Shown: one piece after another, positions 29,950 through 41,692 of the stretch
Numbering within the stretch: the first letter of the stretch is position 1
How the letters are laid out: every line of letters starts with the position of its first letter
Origin: Apoda limacodes
Taxonomy: Eukaryota > Arthropoda > Insecta > Lepidoptera > Limacodidae
Assembly: GCA_946406115.1 (NCBI GenBank)
Contig: OX291545.1
Span: 9,314,001 to 9,378,000, forward strand
Direction: 5' to 3'
DNA length: 64,000 nucleotides
Translations under genes and position numbers: made by a program
Notes under the pieces: generated by a model
What the model saw: only the letters and a program-made list of their open reading frames with translations
The model's database searches: none
What the model was told of the DNA's origin: nothing

Positions 29950-30790
29950 ACGTTTCGACTTTGGAATTGAACAGCCTGTAAAACAGTTGCCGCGATTAAC
30001 AAACCATGAGTAAATCAATTAAACATATCCCGAATTCGAGATTATCTCTATCAGCACGAGAAGCAGGCCCCAGAATGTTCATACATATATTTAAAACTAC
30101 TGTTGTGATTAAACATGGAATGCGACAAGTATTGGATAAAACGTTACTCATGGATGGATATATAATCATAATATGCAGTAGGTACTCGTAGGTAGGTATA
30201 GTGTGCAAAGTCCATGCCGCAGATTTATACTGTTCTCACACAATGCACCAGTAGGTACCTATGTGTGTAATTTGTGTAATGGTTTCTGTACTCGGGTATT
30301 TTTTTAAGGCTTCTTTTTACCATCGGACCACCCGTCATCTTCAGTGAGTTCATCCATGCACTGTGCGGTTTCAGACAGACCTCCTGTAAAACTGGGTCGC
30401 ATGCGGTATGCGGTCCTCTATATGTATCTGGCTGTGGCCCGTTCACTTTTAGATATAGCTTGTAATATAAAAGTAAAATACGTGCAATTTAATTTTCATA
30501 CATTTATTTCGTATATATGTATGTATCTCAAACGAGATAGTAATAATAAAAAAATTGCGCCAGTAATTTTGGTAGGTACTACAATAGGTATTACTCTGGT
30601 ACAACGATAGATGCATACGTTTTTTAACGAACATAGTGGCCCGCTGATGGTCCGATCTTTATCCATTTGGCTAAATATTGATTTTGAGTTTGACATGCCT
30701 GGCTCATTCCACAAATGATCCACCTACTGAGGTAATGACAGGAAAAAAAATCGCGACTTTATAGTTTCGCCATCTCCGTCCGTGTGACAC
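29950..30790. other. Intergenic stretch, nothing recognised
   Basis: Short open frames on both strands overlap each other and have no coding signature. No repeat shared with the rest of the window was noticed. Confidence 0.5.
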
Positions 30791-30792
30791 AG

Positions 30793-31060
30793 CCATTTGT
30801 CGGTGGTGGCCTAGGAGTTTTCATTTCACCTTGCGTTCTGAGTGGTGGTGGTTTGAGAACCGCGTGTACCAATGAGCCTGTCTAAATTTCTCAATAGGTA
30901 CATTGATTATTCACATCACTGGATTAACAGTGAAGGAAAACATCTTGAGGAAATCTACCTAATATAAAAAAAAGACATATGTGAATCCACAATCTGCACT
31001 GGGCCTGCGTGTGGACTATGGTAGGTGTTGGACACGTATAAGGTTGATAAGGATGTACTC
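30793..31060 (+). repeat. tRNA-like SINE, near full length
   Basis: GTCGGTGGTGGCCTAGGAGT (A-box side), GAACCGCGTGTACCAATGAG, then TCAATAGGTACATTGATT, GAAGGAAAACATCTTGAGG, AAAAAAAGACATATGTGAAT and CACTGGGCCTGCGTGTGGAC. Its B box is decayed (GTTTGAGAACCGC). Same family as 37249 and 59190. Confidence 0.65.
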
Positions 31061-31736
31061 TGGACTAGTACATACAGGCTAAAATAGCTTTTAAATTCGA
31101 ATACCTTTAGAGATATAGCCGACCAAGTTAACCTTATTTTTAGGCCAACTAGGATGACACGACATATCCTTAACCGGTTTTTGACGGAAGCTGTAGTACT
31201 TACGTACAGAATAAGTACCATAGATAGGTTAGTACCTATCTATAATATAAGTGACTCAGTTAGTAAAGTTACAAACAAAACATTGTAATAAACGTTATTT
31301 GATATACAATGTACGTACGTACATATGTAATGGTAAAACAAAGATAAAAAGAAAATATTTTGCGCACCTATGAAATGGGTGGCATGCGTGTCCAATAGTT
31401 ACTGGCAAGGTCAAAGTTACGTCATGTTTTCATTTCTTTTAGGCTTTGTAATCTATTGTTAAAAATTAAGGTTCCAACTATATATTGATGTATGTATTCT
31501 TACTATAACTAATATATAAAAGCGAAATTCCGTTTATCTATTATCCCTTAACGTTGCATCAAAGCAGCATCAAATTTTTGTCCGAGGGGCACTAGTCTAT
31601 CACCTATCACATCGCACTAAATGGAGGTATAAATTTTTACTGAAGAGGCTATGAAAACTTCGAATTAAATTCAATAAAGAATACGGGAAGGACATATCTG
31701 CTGGATTGCTGACAAAAAAAAAAAAACACTTCTGTA

Positions 31737-31790
31737 CTAGGGCTGCCATCCGTCCCGATTATAGAATAACACGGCATTCTGACGCGGCCA
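31737..31790 (+). repeat. hAT-type end fragment
   Basis: TACTAGGGCTGCCATCCGTC followed by CCGATTATAG resembles the left end of the hAT MITE at 47896 (TAGGGTTGCCATACGTCCCG). No matching right end was found. Confidence 0.4.
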
Positions 31791-32284
31791 GAAGGGAGGC
31801 GACATTGAGTCTTATTCCCCTTAAGAATTAACTGCCACTTTTTGTAGGGAACGAGGAAATAGATACAAAATTACTAGGAGTTAAAGAAAGTTAAACAAAT
31901 AGTCAAAATTTTGAATACGTCACTTTGTGGCAGTGCATAAGGCAGTAGCGCTGTATTGAATTTTAATGAATGTGGTTGGTACTGCTTTATTCGTAAACAA
32001 TTAGGGCTTGACCTGTCGATCAAAATTATCGATAAATTAAAAAAAATATAGGAATAAAAAAAGAAGCAGTATAGAAACGCTACTGAATATAAAAGTAATT
32101 ATGATGTTAAATATAACTACAAAGTAACAATAATTAAAATTTTATTTTTATAAATCCAATAAAAACTTATTATTATGATATTTCTTTATAAAGTAAAAGC
32201 ACGGTAATTATTTTGCTTCACCAACAGATTAAGATCTAATCATATTTACAAACAGTAGCACACATCTAAACCAACACAAATACA

Positions 32285-32440
32285 AAAAAATCGGCCAAGT
32301 GCGATTCGGACACGCGCACAAAGGGTTCCGTACCATTATCTATAAAAACGGCAAAAAAATCACGTTTGTTGTACCTATAGGATTTAAATATTTGTTTTAT
32401 TTTAATTTAATTATTTATTTTTTAAAGTGAATATATAACT
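32285..32440 (+). repeat. Repeat G, 5' half
   Basis: TCGGCCAAGTGCGATTCGG, GCACAAAGGGTTCCGTACC, CGGCAAAAAAATCACGTTTG, then AT-rich. Immediately upstream of the LINE at 32.49 kb. Confidence 0.65.
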
Positions 32441-32494
32441 AAATATTCTGAGAATATTTCAGGCGTCTAACTGTTGCCGTTATCATTATTCAAC

Positions 32495-34089
32495 CACCAA
32501 TGATAATACCGACCCGTCAACGTCCTAGTAATAATAATTCTTCAGTCAGTATTCACTCAATTAATTTAGATAAGAAGATCATCTTAAAAGAACTACAACA
32601 AGTAAATATACATAAAGGAGCTGGAGCGGATGGAATACACCCTATTTTTATTTCTAAGTGTGCCAAAGAATTACTGAAGCCCATCTTTATTATATTTAAT
32701 AACTCTGTTAAATCAGGAGATTTCCCTAGCGTTAGGAAAAAGCCCTTATAACGCCTATCCCTAAAAATTGTCATAAAGAACAAATAAGTACAGAACAGAG
32801 TACAGGGTATATCAAAAGTGTCCACTTTTGGTAAAATACTTGAAAAAATAGTAACTAAGCAGCTATCACATGAAGTACGACATCACATAACGGATAAACA
32901 ACACGGTTTTATTAAAATGCGTAGTGTTGATACAAACATGTTACATTTTACAGACTATGCTACTACTACTAGCTATGGATTCAAATCAACAGATAGATGT
33001 CATATATACTGATTTTTTTAAAGCTTTCGATCAGATTAATCATACTTTACTCGTAAAAAATCTGGCAAAAATCGGTATACATGGTAATCTTTTTAGGTGG
33101 TTAGAATCCTATATTCGTAATCGGAGTCAAGCTGTTTGTGTAAAAGGATACTGTTCCAGTTTTCTGCCCGTAACTTCTGGAGTCCCGCAAGGATCTCATC
33201 TTGGTCCTTTACTTTTTTTGCTTTATATAAATGATATTGGGGAGGTTCTTAATAACTCCTATCACTTACTTTATGCAGACGATATGAAACTATTACGTAT
33301 AGTAAATTCAATGGACGATTCCCGTAAGTTAGAAATAGATGTACACGCTGGAATTAAACATTACCGCAACAATCAGCTATTCTTAAATGTCAAAAAGTGT
33401 CATAATGACATACACTCGCAAACAGTCACCAACACTACATAGCTACAACATTAATGACAATCCCTTGCAGCGAGTTAACAGCATCCGTGACCTAGGTATA
33501 ATAATGGATCATAAAGTCTCATTTAATAAGCATATAGACTCCATCATAAAAAGAGCCTATCGCAGATTAGGCTTTATAAATAGAATAACCAAGCCGTTTA
33601 AAAGCGCCGTAACCTCAAAAATTTTGTATTTTAGTTTTGTTAGGTCTATCTTAGATTTTGCCTGCGTAGTCTGGAATCCTTTCTACAAAATAAACATTGA
33701 TAGCATTGAATCCAAAAAATATTTCTTAAAACCTCTAATTACAATGAAATAATAGTACGAACGCATCATATTTTGAATCGCTACGTCACAATAAAATTCT
33801 ATCGCTTCATGCACGTCGTAATCAATTTGATCTAGTTACCTTTTTCAAAATTCTGAACAACAAAATTGATTCACCTACATTATTATCTAATATAAAATTC
33901 ATAGCAAAAGCTCGTCTTCCTGTTCGTCCCTCGCGTATCCTCATTTTTAACCCATGTGCAATTTGGAAAATATATTTTGTATTTATATATAACTTCAGAT
34001 CTTTATGAGACTTTATGTGAACTGTACTTTACCCTGCTGTTTCTGTTTACTGGAGTTATTTAAGTGTATTTAAGAATTAAAAAAAAATA
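32495..34089 (+). pseudogene. LINE reverse-transcriptase pseudogene with 3' end (frameshifted)
   Basis: Fragments of one ORF2 lie in three frames: 32500-32751 (HKGAGADGIHPIF, the SSGPDGI-like motif), 32818-33012 (FGKILEKIV, KQHGF), 32924-33442 (YTDFFKAFDQINH, GVPQGSHLGPLLFLLYINDI, YADDMKLL) and 33387-33752 (LGFINRITKPF, FACVVWNPF). The catalytic Asp of AFD and the YADD pair are kept, but at least two frameshifts and a stop near 32750 break it. The endonuclease part is missing (5' truncation). An AT-rich 3' UTR ends in AATTAAAAAAAAA near 34089. Jockey/CR1-like, distinct from the 18.5-kb LINE. Confidence 0.85.
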
Positions 34090-34099
34090 TTAAATTTTA

Positions 34100-36100
34100 A
34101 TGTTTTCCAAATTTCTTTCAGGGGGTTAAAAATGAGGATATAAACTATCATTTAAGGTTTATATTAGAGAAAACTACTGAGCCGTCTTCTACCTGGAAGG
34201 GCCCGAACTTGGTATGTTTTGAAAATACTTTTTGGATTTTAAGAAACTAAGTAGCCCAAAGGTAATAGTGTGGTATATTTTTGGAACCGGCTCACCAAGC
34301 CCTTTCATTTGATACCCCACACGATAAAAAAAAATCCCATACAAAAAATTGATGACACCATAACCCCCAACTAAGGGAAATATTTTGAGGAACTGCGGCT
34401 CAAAATGATTGTTTTTCTCTAAAGTACCTGTGTGCCAAACGGCTAAACACCTACGGCTATAAAGGTTTACTGCTCGTTCCCCGTAGGTAATAGCGTGATA
34501 ATATGTAGCCTATATGTTGATCCGACTTCTTAATAATATTCGTGCCAAATTTGAAGTAAATCTATGCAGTACTTTTTGAGTTTATCCCGAACATACATAC
34601 AGACAAACAGACAAAAAATCTAAAAACTATATTTTTGGCTTTGGTATCGATTGTAGATCTCACTTCAAGTATTCTTTTAAAAAATATTCAATGTACAGTT
34701 TTGACTTTCCTACCATTTTATTATATGTATAGATATTCTGTATTTATTGGGTACTCTTTGTCGTTATATTCACTATTTATTATAAGCAAAATTAATTTAA
34801 TACTTTATTTTTTATTTGACTGTTTGTACCAAAAAAAAACAAAAAAAAAAAAAAAAAACAGGCAAGTAGAAGTATACCAAATATCATGATTTTATTTTCG
34901 GTAGTATCTTTATTGAGGGAGAACAACACTGTCGTCTTTTGACAAAATTAGCCAGGACAGTTGAATAGGTCGCTACTGTTTTTACCACGCTGGTAGTAAA
35001 ATGACGGGTTTGTTGATATAGTGAATTTTTTATTCCACTTTTTAACTATAAATATAAGGTGGTGTTTTCGGTAAAGTTGTTCAATTGACTGCAATGTGTT
35101 GGTAAACAAATCCAGATGAACAAAACGTAATTTGCTGTTTTTAAGTCATGTTTGTCAGTTTTGTGATGAAAATTTGTTTATATATGAAAGTTTATGCCAT
35201 CTTTTTGTAATTTTACAGCAAAATACCGATTAATTTGACATCATTGAAGGACAAACTCAAAGTCGCGCAACTAGATTTAGTCTAGTGAAAAATCCGATTC
35301 CAATTAGTTTTTTTATTTGCAAATGACCATAGCTGGACTAGTACTTTTACTGCATATGGCATATGGATATATCACCGTCACCGTTATCGAATCCTCTGTC
35401 CCGACACGTCCTGACAAATACAAACATGTCCCGATATCTTAAATGAAACGCTTTCTACAACTGACTGAAAGTAAAACTGGCCGATTTATTGCCATTCAAC
35501 ATTCAATAATCAAAATAAAAAACTTAAAAATAAGAATTCTTTTACTGAATACAATATTGATTTGAGACTTCAGTAGCTTTTCACGGCATCGGATTATCTA
35601 AAAATGTGGTTTGTTTTATTTAATACAAAATGTCTAAACTTAAAATTTTGTTTCCTTTTTCCCCATATTAAAGCATCCTATAAATTCAGGACAGATAAGG
35701 CGGCAATAATTTCATATACAATTTCTTTGAATGGCTTGTTATAAAGCACGCGCACTCCCGCTTAAATAGTATCTACCTACAATTTTTTTTTTTGAAATAT
35801 CGAAGTGTTGATCGACCCCGCGGGTGATGGATTTTTAAATTTTCTTTCGTTCTTTCTAAGTTTTCTTTTCCCTTCGTTTTTGAGTAAAGCTCTATAAAAG
35901 TCTCGGCCGTGAAACCATTGCTGGATGCGTATCATTGACTCAAACTTTACTTATTTGCTTGTGTATGATTCGCGGCCTCGTCAGTAGTAATGTACTATTG
36001 TCTCAGGGATAGTTGGAGTGCCGGAGAGTAACTTTTTATTCCGATCAAAGTTCCCTTTTGAAATGACTTTTAGTTTTTGTAACGGATCAAGAGAATGACT
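34100..36100. other. Intergenic stretch with old repeat fragments
   Basis: 34270-34620 has phrases common in lepidopteran repeats (TTTCATTTGATACCCCACAC, also seen near 56560). 35.0-35.8 kb is AT-rich with nothing recognised. A TATA-like motif lies at 35892. Confidence 0.5.
35885..35940 (+). promoter_or_regulatory. Candidate core promoter
   Basis: GCTCTATAAAAGTCTCGG (TATAAAAG near 35892), then about 35 bp on TATCATTGACT, loosely like an insect initiator. No coding exon follows nearby; it could start a 5' exon of a downstream gene or be chance in AT-rich DNA. Confidence 0.2.
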
Positions 36101-36107
36101 AGGGAGT

Positions 36108-36258
36108 TTATTGGGAACAGTCTCGAGTTATTCGGTCTCTGAAATTCGAGAGAAAAATGTATGGAAGTCTGACTTACCTCTGGAAACCCGTGAATGTACT
36201 TGCACACATTTTACTCTCGAATTCCATAGTTCGAATAGCTCGAGACTGTTGCCAATAA
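36108..36258. mobile_element. Fold-back MITE family M3, copy 1
   Basis: TTATTGGGAACAGTCTCGAG at the left and CTCGAGACTGTTGCCAATAA at the right. The two halves are complementary over most of their length, with TCTCGAATTCCAT / AAATTCGAGAG inside and a centre holding GACTTACCTCTGGAAACCCG. About 151 bp. Copies at 44378 and 48304. Confidence 0.75.
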
Positions 36259-37248
36259 GGTCCCTGGGCCTATTACACGATACAACTCTGCAAATCAGCA
36301 ATCTTCTTTTTTTCATAACAAACAGAGTGTAAAGTGATATATTTTTTCTAAGACTTTAACCTTCAGGGCGGCATAAACGCAGAAAGATTATTTCTCTGTA
36401 TGTATACTGTATTATTTAATTCTATAAAGATTTTGTGTATTTGTAAGATTTATGTACATGTACAAAGAGGTGGAAACAAAATTGTAGACAAAACTAGACT
36501 ACGTAAGTTTGAAGTTGCGCGTATGTTTTTGTTAATTTAATATATTTACGAATCAATGTACTTAGGTGTGTGTAACTTGTCATTTTTTCCTTTCATTATT
36601 ACGTCAAAAAAACCGTTTTTAGAAAACTGAAATTATATTATTATTACCTCATATCTTTATAAGTCATGGAACTCATAAACGGCTGGACCGATTGTGATTT
36701 AATTCTTTGTGTGTTTTTAAATGCTGATGGTTAAGATTCACAACGGCGCTGCATTAGGTGTCTATGTTTTTTTTTTTATTTTCTGACGGATTTTAATGAA
36801 ATTTTTAGATAGATGACGCTGCAATCGGGGGCTGCAGCACATCAATTTTAAAGGCAGAACAGAAAAACCTCTGTCGCGCCAGCTAGTAGTTTTATAATAA
36901 TGCGTTGCTACGGAACCATTAGGTAGTGCTAAAGTCCGGCTTGCACTTAGCCGGTTTTATTTCAACTGAATAGATGCGTCCAATTGAACTGATTGGCAGA
37001 GTGCTTACATAATCTGTAAGTCGAAGTAAACAGATAGCGTCGACATTAGGAAGTAAATAGAGATAAATCATTAGTAACGACCCATCAATTAGAAGATAGC
37101 TTTATGTTATATCAGGTCAAAACAGAAAAGTTACTAATACATTTTTTATCATCGATCGATAAGAGGGTATAATGTCATAGATGAACCAAAGTTTATTAAC
37201 CTCTTTGCTTACTGTAAATTTTGTAAAAAAAATATTTCTTAATTACTA
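36259..37248. other. Intergenic stretch, little recognised
   Basis: AT-rich sequence with phrases common in dispersed repeats (AACTCATAAACGGCTGGACC near 36670) and a repeat G end on the minus strand near 36935 (GTCCGGCTTGCACTTAGCCG). No gene. Confidence 0.5.
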
Positions 37249-37535
37249 AGTGGTGTTGTAAGCCTAGGAGTTTCGACTTTACCTTGTGACCTGCGTGGTG
37301 GAGTTTCGAACCCGGCGTAAACCAATGAGTGTTTTTCTTAACTTCTCAAGTACATTGATTCTTCACACCACTGGCTTTTAGGTGAAAGAAAACATCGTGA
37401 GAAAACCTCTATACGTCAAACAAAAAAGACATATGTAAAGTCCACAATCCACTGGGCCCGCGTGTGGACTATATCCTAAATCGCCATCGGTGAGGGTAGG
37501 CCGTACCGTACAGTGCGGACGTATGATGATATAGG
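37249..37535 (+). repeat. tRNA-like SINE, near full length
   Basis: GTAAGCCTAGGAGTTTCG, GAGTTTCGAACCCGGCG (B box), ACCAATGAGTG, CAAGTACATTGATTC, GTGAAAGAAAACATCGTGAG, AAAAAAGACATATGTAAAG, CACTGGGCCCGCGTGTGGAC and GGTGAGGGTAGGCCGTACCG at the end. The best full-length representative in the window. Confidence 0.7.
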
Positions 37536-37737
37536 AGGAAGGTTTAAGCACAACAAAAAAAATAAGGGCCGCGTGAGTCTCGTACACGCATTAAGTTAGG
37601 GTTGTATATAATGAGAATTGTAGACGACGATTAGACCTACATCACTACTATTCTATAGTCTGTGTTGACATGACTAAACTATAAGGTTTCCATTGAAGCC
37701 ATTTGGCTACAGAATCCTGAAAAGAGCTATCTATCAC

Positions 37738-37900
37738 GCAGGGCCGGTGCTGATTGTGGACTTCGCATACATATTTTTTCGAAGTATGTAGGTTTTCTCT
37801 GATGTTTTCCTTTAAAATTAACAAAAAGACTCATTGGTAGACACCGGGCTTGAACCTCTGCCCCCTAAAATTCGACACAGATACTGAAACACCGCCGTTG
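37738..37900 (-). repeat. tRNA-like SINE, reversed partial copy
   Basis: GGGCCGGTGCTGATTGTGG, TTTTCTCTGATGTTTTCCTTT, GACTCATTGGTAGACACCGG, GCTTGAACCTCTGCC (complement of the B box). It faces the copy at 37249, about 200 bp away. Confidence 0.6.
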
Positions 37901-38189
37901 CTAGATTTTTTTAAAAGCTTCTGAGTAAAATTGCGGGATTCATTCTATGAATGCAGAACATAATTAATAAAAACAATGATATATTACTATCTTATTTTTT
38001 AAACCTTTTCAGTATTAAAAACGAAAAAACAGAGGAGAAATATTTAAAAAACGAAAAAAAAGTGGAAATGTCTACAAAAACCTCATTTTGTTTTATTTAT
38101 TTAAGTCCTGTAAGTATTTAAAATAATGAAAATTAAAAAAGTGTTACTAGATTTTATTTACTATCGTTAAAAAACAATTATGAATTTAC

Positions 38190-38290
38190 TAACCGCCGTA
38201 AAAAAGGAGGACGTTCTTAATTCGTCCAAATCTTTTTGATGTATGTTCCCCGGTTTAAAAGGGTATACTTCCCTGGTGGTCCCATTGGCA
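38190..38290 (-). repeat. Dispersed repeat R4, partial reversed copy
   Basis: AAAAAAGGAGGACGTTCTTA and TTTAAAAGGGTATACTTCCC, GTGGTCCCAT are the complement of R4 phrases at 44840-44970. Confidence 0.5.
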
Positions 38291-38598
38291 CCAAGTCAGG
38301 ATCTGATTATGGAATCCTATGGGAATAAAGGGCAAAAGACCATTTCTTAGGTTATTTCAAGTTACTTTACTTTATGTCCCTCATAACTTTGGCGCTTGCG
38401 AACCGATATTGTCGATTTGTAATATACGAAAAGGGCTACCTCTAGAATGATCCCATTCAAATTTGGTAAGTATCGGACCAGGAAAGCCAGAGTTAGGCTA
38501 CAAAATGTTTTTAATTTATTATTGTTAGCTGTGTGGCTAACTATTTCTACTATGTTTATTTAGTATTGCGTGAAAAAACTGATTTTGACAGTTCCGTT

Positions 38599-38850
38599 TT
38601 TAGGGTTCCGAAGCCAAAACTGAATGCTTATTGTTTCATCATGTCTCGCATCAGAGTTCCGTAGCCGGATGGTGAACACCAAAATATTATAGTACCGTTA
38701 TGTCCACGCTTGAGTTTTGTCATGTTAGTCCGTCTGTCCTTTGTTAGTTGTAGCTGTCCATTGTCCCGTTTGATGATTTCAGGGTTCCGTTGCCAAACAC
38801 ATAAAACGGAACCCTCTTTCGTTTAATTTCATCCTGTCCGTCCGTTCGTT
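38599..38850 (-). repeat. Repeat G, 3'-end fragments (minus)
   Basis: TTAGGGTTCCGAAGCCAAAA, CAGAGTTCCGTAGCCGGATG and AGGGTTCCGTTGCCAAACAC: repeated terminal phrases of repeat G, at least three in 200 bp, with CCGTCCGTTCG-type sequence. Probably several overlapping insertions. Confidence 0.5.
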
Positions 38851-38912
38851 TGACAAATTTTTGTGGTAACTACAAATAAAATAAAACCTTAACAAAAAAA
38901 TTTAATCAACTT

Positions 38913-39094
38913 TGTAGCGGCCTATATCGTACCGCTACAAGCAAGGCTGACGTCACGCGTCCTACATTGCGCTACGAAGTTTCCTTCACAGTTCAGTATA
39001 TATAGTAAACGAAGCGCAAGTTAAGTGGACCACGGCGGTCCCCAGGCATAACATCTCGCCTGGCAGGAGATCTCCTCTTTGCTGCCGCTCCACA
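38913..39094 (+). repeat. 5' LTR of the TRIM
   Basis: 182 bp, TGTAGCGGCC...CCACA. Contains GTATATATAGTAAACG, a TATA-like element, and two short inverted motifs (GTAGCGG / CCGCTAC and GCCTGGCAGG). It differs from the 3' LTR at only a few bases, so the insertion is fairly recent. Confidence 0.85.
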
Positions 39095-39095
39095 T

Positions 39096-39107
39096 TGGTG
39101 ACCCCGA
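39096..39107 (+). other. Primer-binding site, tRNA-Trp type
   Basis: TGGTGACCCCGA, one base after the 5' LTR, is complementary to the 3' end of animal tRNA-Trp (TCGGGGTCA plus CCA). It primes minus-strand DNA synthesis. Confidence 0.75.
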
Positions 39108-39666
39108 GCCGAACAATTGACGCACCTTCCGCAGCAGCAGCCTACTCCTTCCTACCAGGTACACGGACCAGTTTTTAACCGTACGCTTCCCATCCAGAGC
39201 TTCATCAGGACCTATCGCAGTACTTCAGCACTTCCTAGTTCCTGCAGCTCCTCTCCGGCGACGCAACTGTACAGCATCCCACCACAACCTGTTGAGGATT
39301 CACACTCCAGCGTGGCCCTTTCTCTGTACAGCAATCACACCACCCTGTAGAGGACCTCACTCCAGCGTGGCATTCTCTACTCGTCGCTTCTGTCGCTAAC
39401 TCAGGCCAGTGTCTCGATTTAAAGGGAGACACACAGCCAACCATTCTATGGCCCGACTCACTGTGGCAACTATACCATGCCAGCACACGCCAGTGTCTCG
39501 ACTCACTGCAGACACACAGCCAGCAACGTACCAGTCTCGACCCACCGCAGACTGCTGATATTCGGCATGCCCTACACGCCCTCCCGACTCACTGTTGACG
39601 GGCGCATACTCGGCATTCTCAAGATCGTACGCAAGCATCACTGCAAGAATAATCGACCTTCGGTCT

Positions 39667-39679
39667 GGGAAGGGAGTGA
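39667..39679 (+). other. Polypurine tract
   Basis: GGGAAGGGAGTGA directly precedes the 3' LTR; expected plus-strand primer. Confidence 0.65.
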
Positions 39680-39864
39680 TGTAGCGGCCTATATAGTACC
39701 GCTACAAGCAAGGCTGACGTCACGCGTCCTACATCGCGCTACGAAGTTTCCTTGACAGTTCGGTATATGTATATAGTAAACGAAGCGCAAGTTAAGTGGA
39801 TCACGGCGGTCCCCAGGCATAACATCTCGCCTGGCAGGAGATCTCCTTTTGCCGCCGCCCCACA
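39680..39864 (+). repeat. 3' LTR of the TRIM
   Basis: 185 bp, same as the 5' LTR except a few substitutions and a short extra GTATAT unit in the TATA region. Confidence 0.85.
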
Positions 39865-40044
39865 ACTTCAAAAAACAACTAAAAAGTAAAAAATAAGGGA
39901 GGGCCTAAGGCTGCCATCTTGACAGAAAATTGAACTTCGTGTGTCGAAATTTTCTATTGGCATCCGGCTCCTTCATCAGATCAGGGTCCAGGGTACCATA
40001 TTATTGCATTATCACCGAAGTTATATAAGTCTACCAAACATCTT

Positions 40045-41396
40045 AATTTAATGTCCAGAGAGTAGGCCAAATCTTGCAGGGAAGATAAAATCATAAAGCT
40101 TTTTGTTAACGCCCTTAACAAAACGCATAAGGGGTTTTTGGTAACGCTTAAGAGGTAGTACTACATAACAGTAAAAACAAGGATGACGCAATACGTAACA
40201 AAGCGTGCGTGAGTAGTGCAGCTACAATTCAGCGCAATTTAGTGATTTTTTCATTGAAATACATGAAATAAATTAGTAGTCAATTACACATCATTGTTAT
40301 CAAAAAATGCTTTACTTAGGGTTTAAAGAACTATATCACGGCTATTCTTTAGCAAAGTTGTAAACTAATAGCACTTAGGGCTTTGGAGATTTCTTTGCCA
40401 AAACTTAAAAAAAAAAACAGTGAAAAGGGTAACTTTAGGACTTTTTTCTATCGATCAAAAGATCATTAATTGTGTTTTCAAGTTTCTCAGGGTCTGAACT
40501 ATATCCCGAAGAACACATTCATTAAATTTAGTCGGATCTGCTCAGCCGATCCGGAGAAACATTTGCCTCTTAATTTAGCTACCATTACTACTTTAGTTTC
40601 TGTAGAAACAACAATTTTAAAATTTTAGCAATATTTTGTCGTTCTGCTTCTTATGTTATATTATCGAATTTTATGATGGGATGTTAAAAAAGAAAATAAG
40701 AAGTGAATACGATGATGTTTAATTTAATGTCCAGAGAGTAGGCCAAATCTTGCAGGGAAGATAAAATCATAAAGCTTTTTGTTAACGCCCTTAACAAAAC
40801 GCATAAGGGGTTTTTGGTAACGCTTAAGAGGTAGTACTACATAACAGTAAAAACAAGGATGACGCAATACGTAACAAAGCGTGCGTGAGTAGTGCAGCTA
40901 CAATTCAGCGCAATTTAGTGATTTTTTCATTGAAATACATGAAATAAATTAGTAGTCAATTACACATCATTGTTATCAAAAAATGCTTTACTTAGGGTTT
41001 AAAGAACTATATCACGGCTATTCTTTAGCAAAGTTGTAAACTAATAGCACTTAGGGCTTTGGAGATTTCTTTGCCAAAACTTAAAAATAAAAACAGTGAA
41101 AAGGGTAACTTTAGGACTTTTTTCTATCGATCAAAAGATCATTAATTGTGTTTTCAAGTTTCTCAGGGTCTGAACTATATCCCGAAGAACACATTCATTA
41201 AATTTAGTCGGATCTGCTCAGCCGATCCGGAGAAACATTTGCCTCTTAATTTAGCTACCATTACTACTTTAGTTTCTGTAGAAACAACAATTTTAAAATT
41301 TTAGCAATATTTTGTCGTTCTGCTTCTTATGTTATATTATCGAATTTTATGATGGGATGTTAAAAAAGAAAATAAGAAGTGAATACGATGATGTTT
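40045..41396. repeat. 676-bp tandem duplication, almost identical copies
   Basis: Unit 1 about 40045-40720, unit 2 about 40721-41396; shared landmarks (ATGTCCAGAGAGTAGGCC at 40051 and 40727) are exactly 676 bp apart. I noticed only one difference inside, in an A-run (all A near 40410, interrupted by T near 41087). The unit is non-coding and looks like old transposon sequence (TCGGATCTGCTCAGCCGATC). Confidence 0.85.
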
Positions 41397-41464
41397 AATC
41401 ATAAACTACGAATAATGATAAAAAAGGTAAGTACATACAACAAAACTAAATAGGTTAAATTGAG

Positions 41465-41692
41465 TCAGTCAATTAATAAATTAAGTAAATTATGCTCTCT
41501 TGAAAGAGCCCGGTTGAGGTTCGTCTGTATCTGTATCGTCGTATTGGATTGAATATCCCCATCAGGGAATGGTGAACGATCGTTGATGTCTTGTGCCCAC
41601 AAGTCATCCTCCATGTCGACATCGGACAGATCGTCGCCTTCTGGGGAATCGACTACTGCAACATTAGGTACACTGTCACAGGAGGCCCCGCT
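41465..41692 (-). pseudogene. Unrecognised acidic coding-like remnant
   Basis: The minus strand reads SGASCDSVPNVAVVDSPEG, then DDLSDVDMEDDLWAQDIND and RSPFPDGDIQ to LLNLLID and a stop, 75 codons without a clear start. Acidic and protein-like; family not recognised. Upstream frames carry LRLRIELQERVQLQ-like pieces, suggesting a frameshifted longer protein. Confidence 0.3.

Larger units (their letters stand above)
38913..39864 (+). mobile_element. Complete miniature LTR retrotransposon (TRIM), no coding genes
   Basis: Two near-identical direct LTRs (38913-39094 and 39680-39864) enclose about 585 bp. LTRs start TGTAGCGGCC and end CCACA. The target duplication is ACTT on both sides (38909-38912 and 39865-39868). 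A primer-binding site and a polypurine tract sit at the right places. The inside is GC-richer than its surroundings and has short internal repeats (CACTCCAGCGTGG twice; GCCAGTGTCTCGA twice) but no gag, pol or env, so it depends on another element's enzymes. The tRNA-Trp-type primer site recalls the CsRn1 group of Ty3/gypsy elements (inference). Confidence 0.85.

Noticed and set aside
35885..35940. TATAAAAG motif as a firm promoter
   Set aside because: No exon or coding region follows; kept only as a low-confidence feature.
39117..39350. 77-codon frame inside the TRIM as a gag gene
   Set aside because: Opens at TTG, Ser/Pro-rich without gag or nucleocapsid motifs, and overlaps internal DNA repeats.
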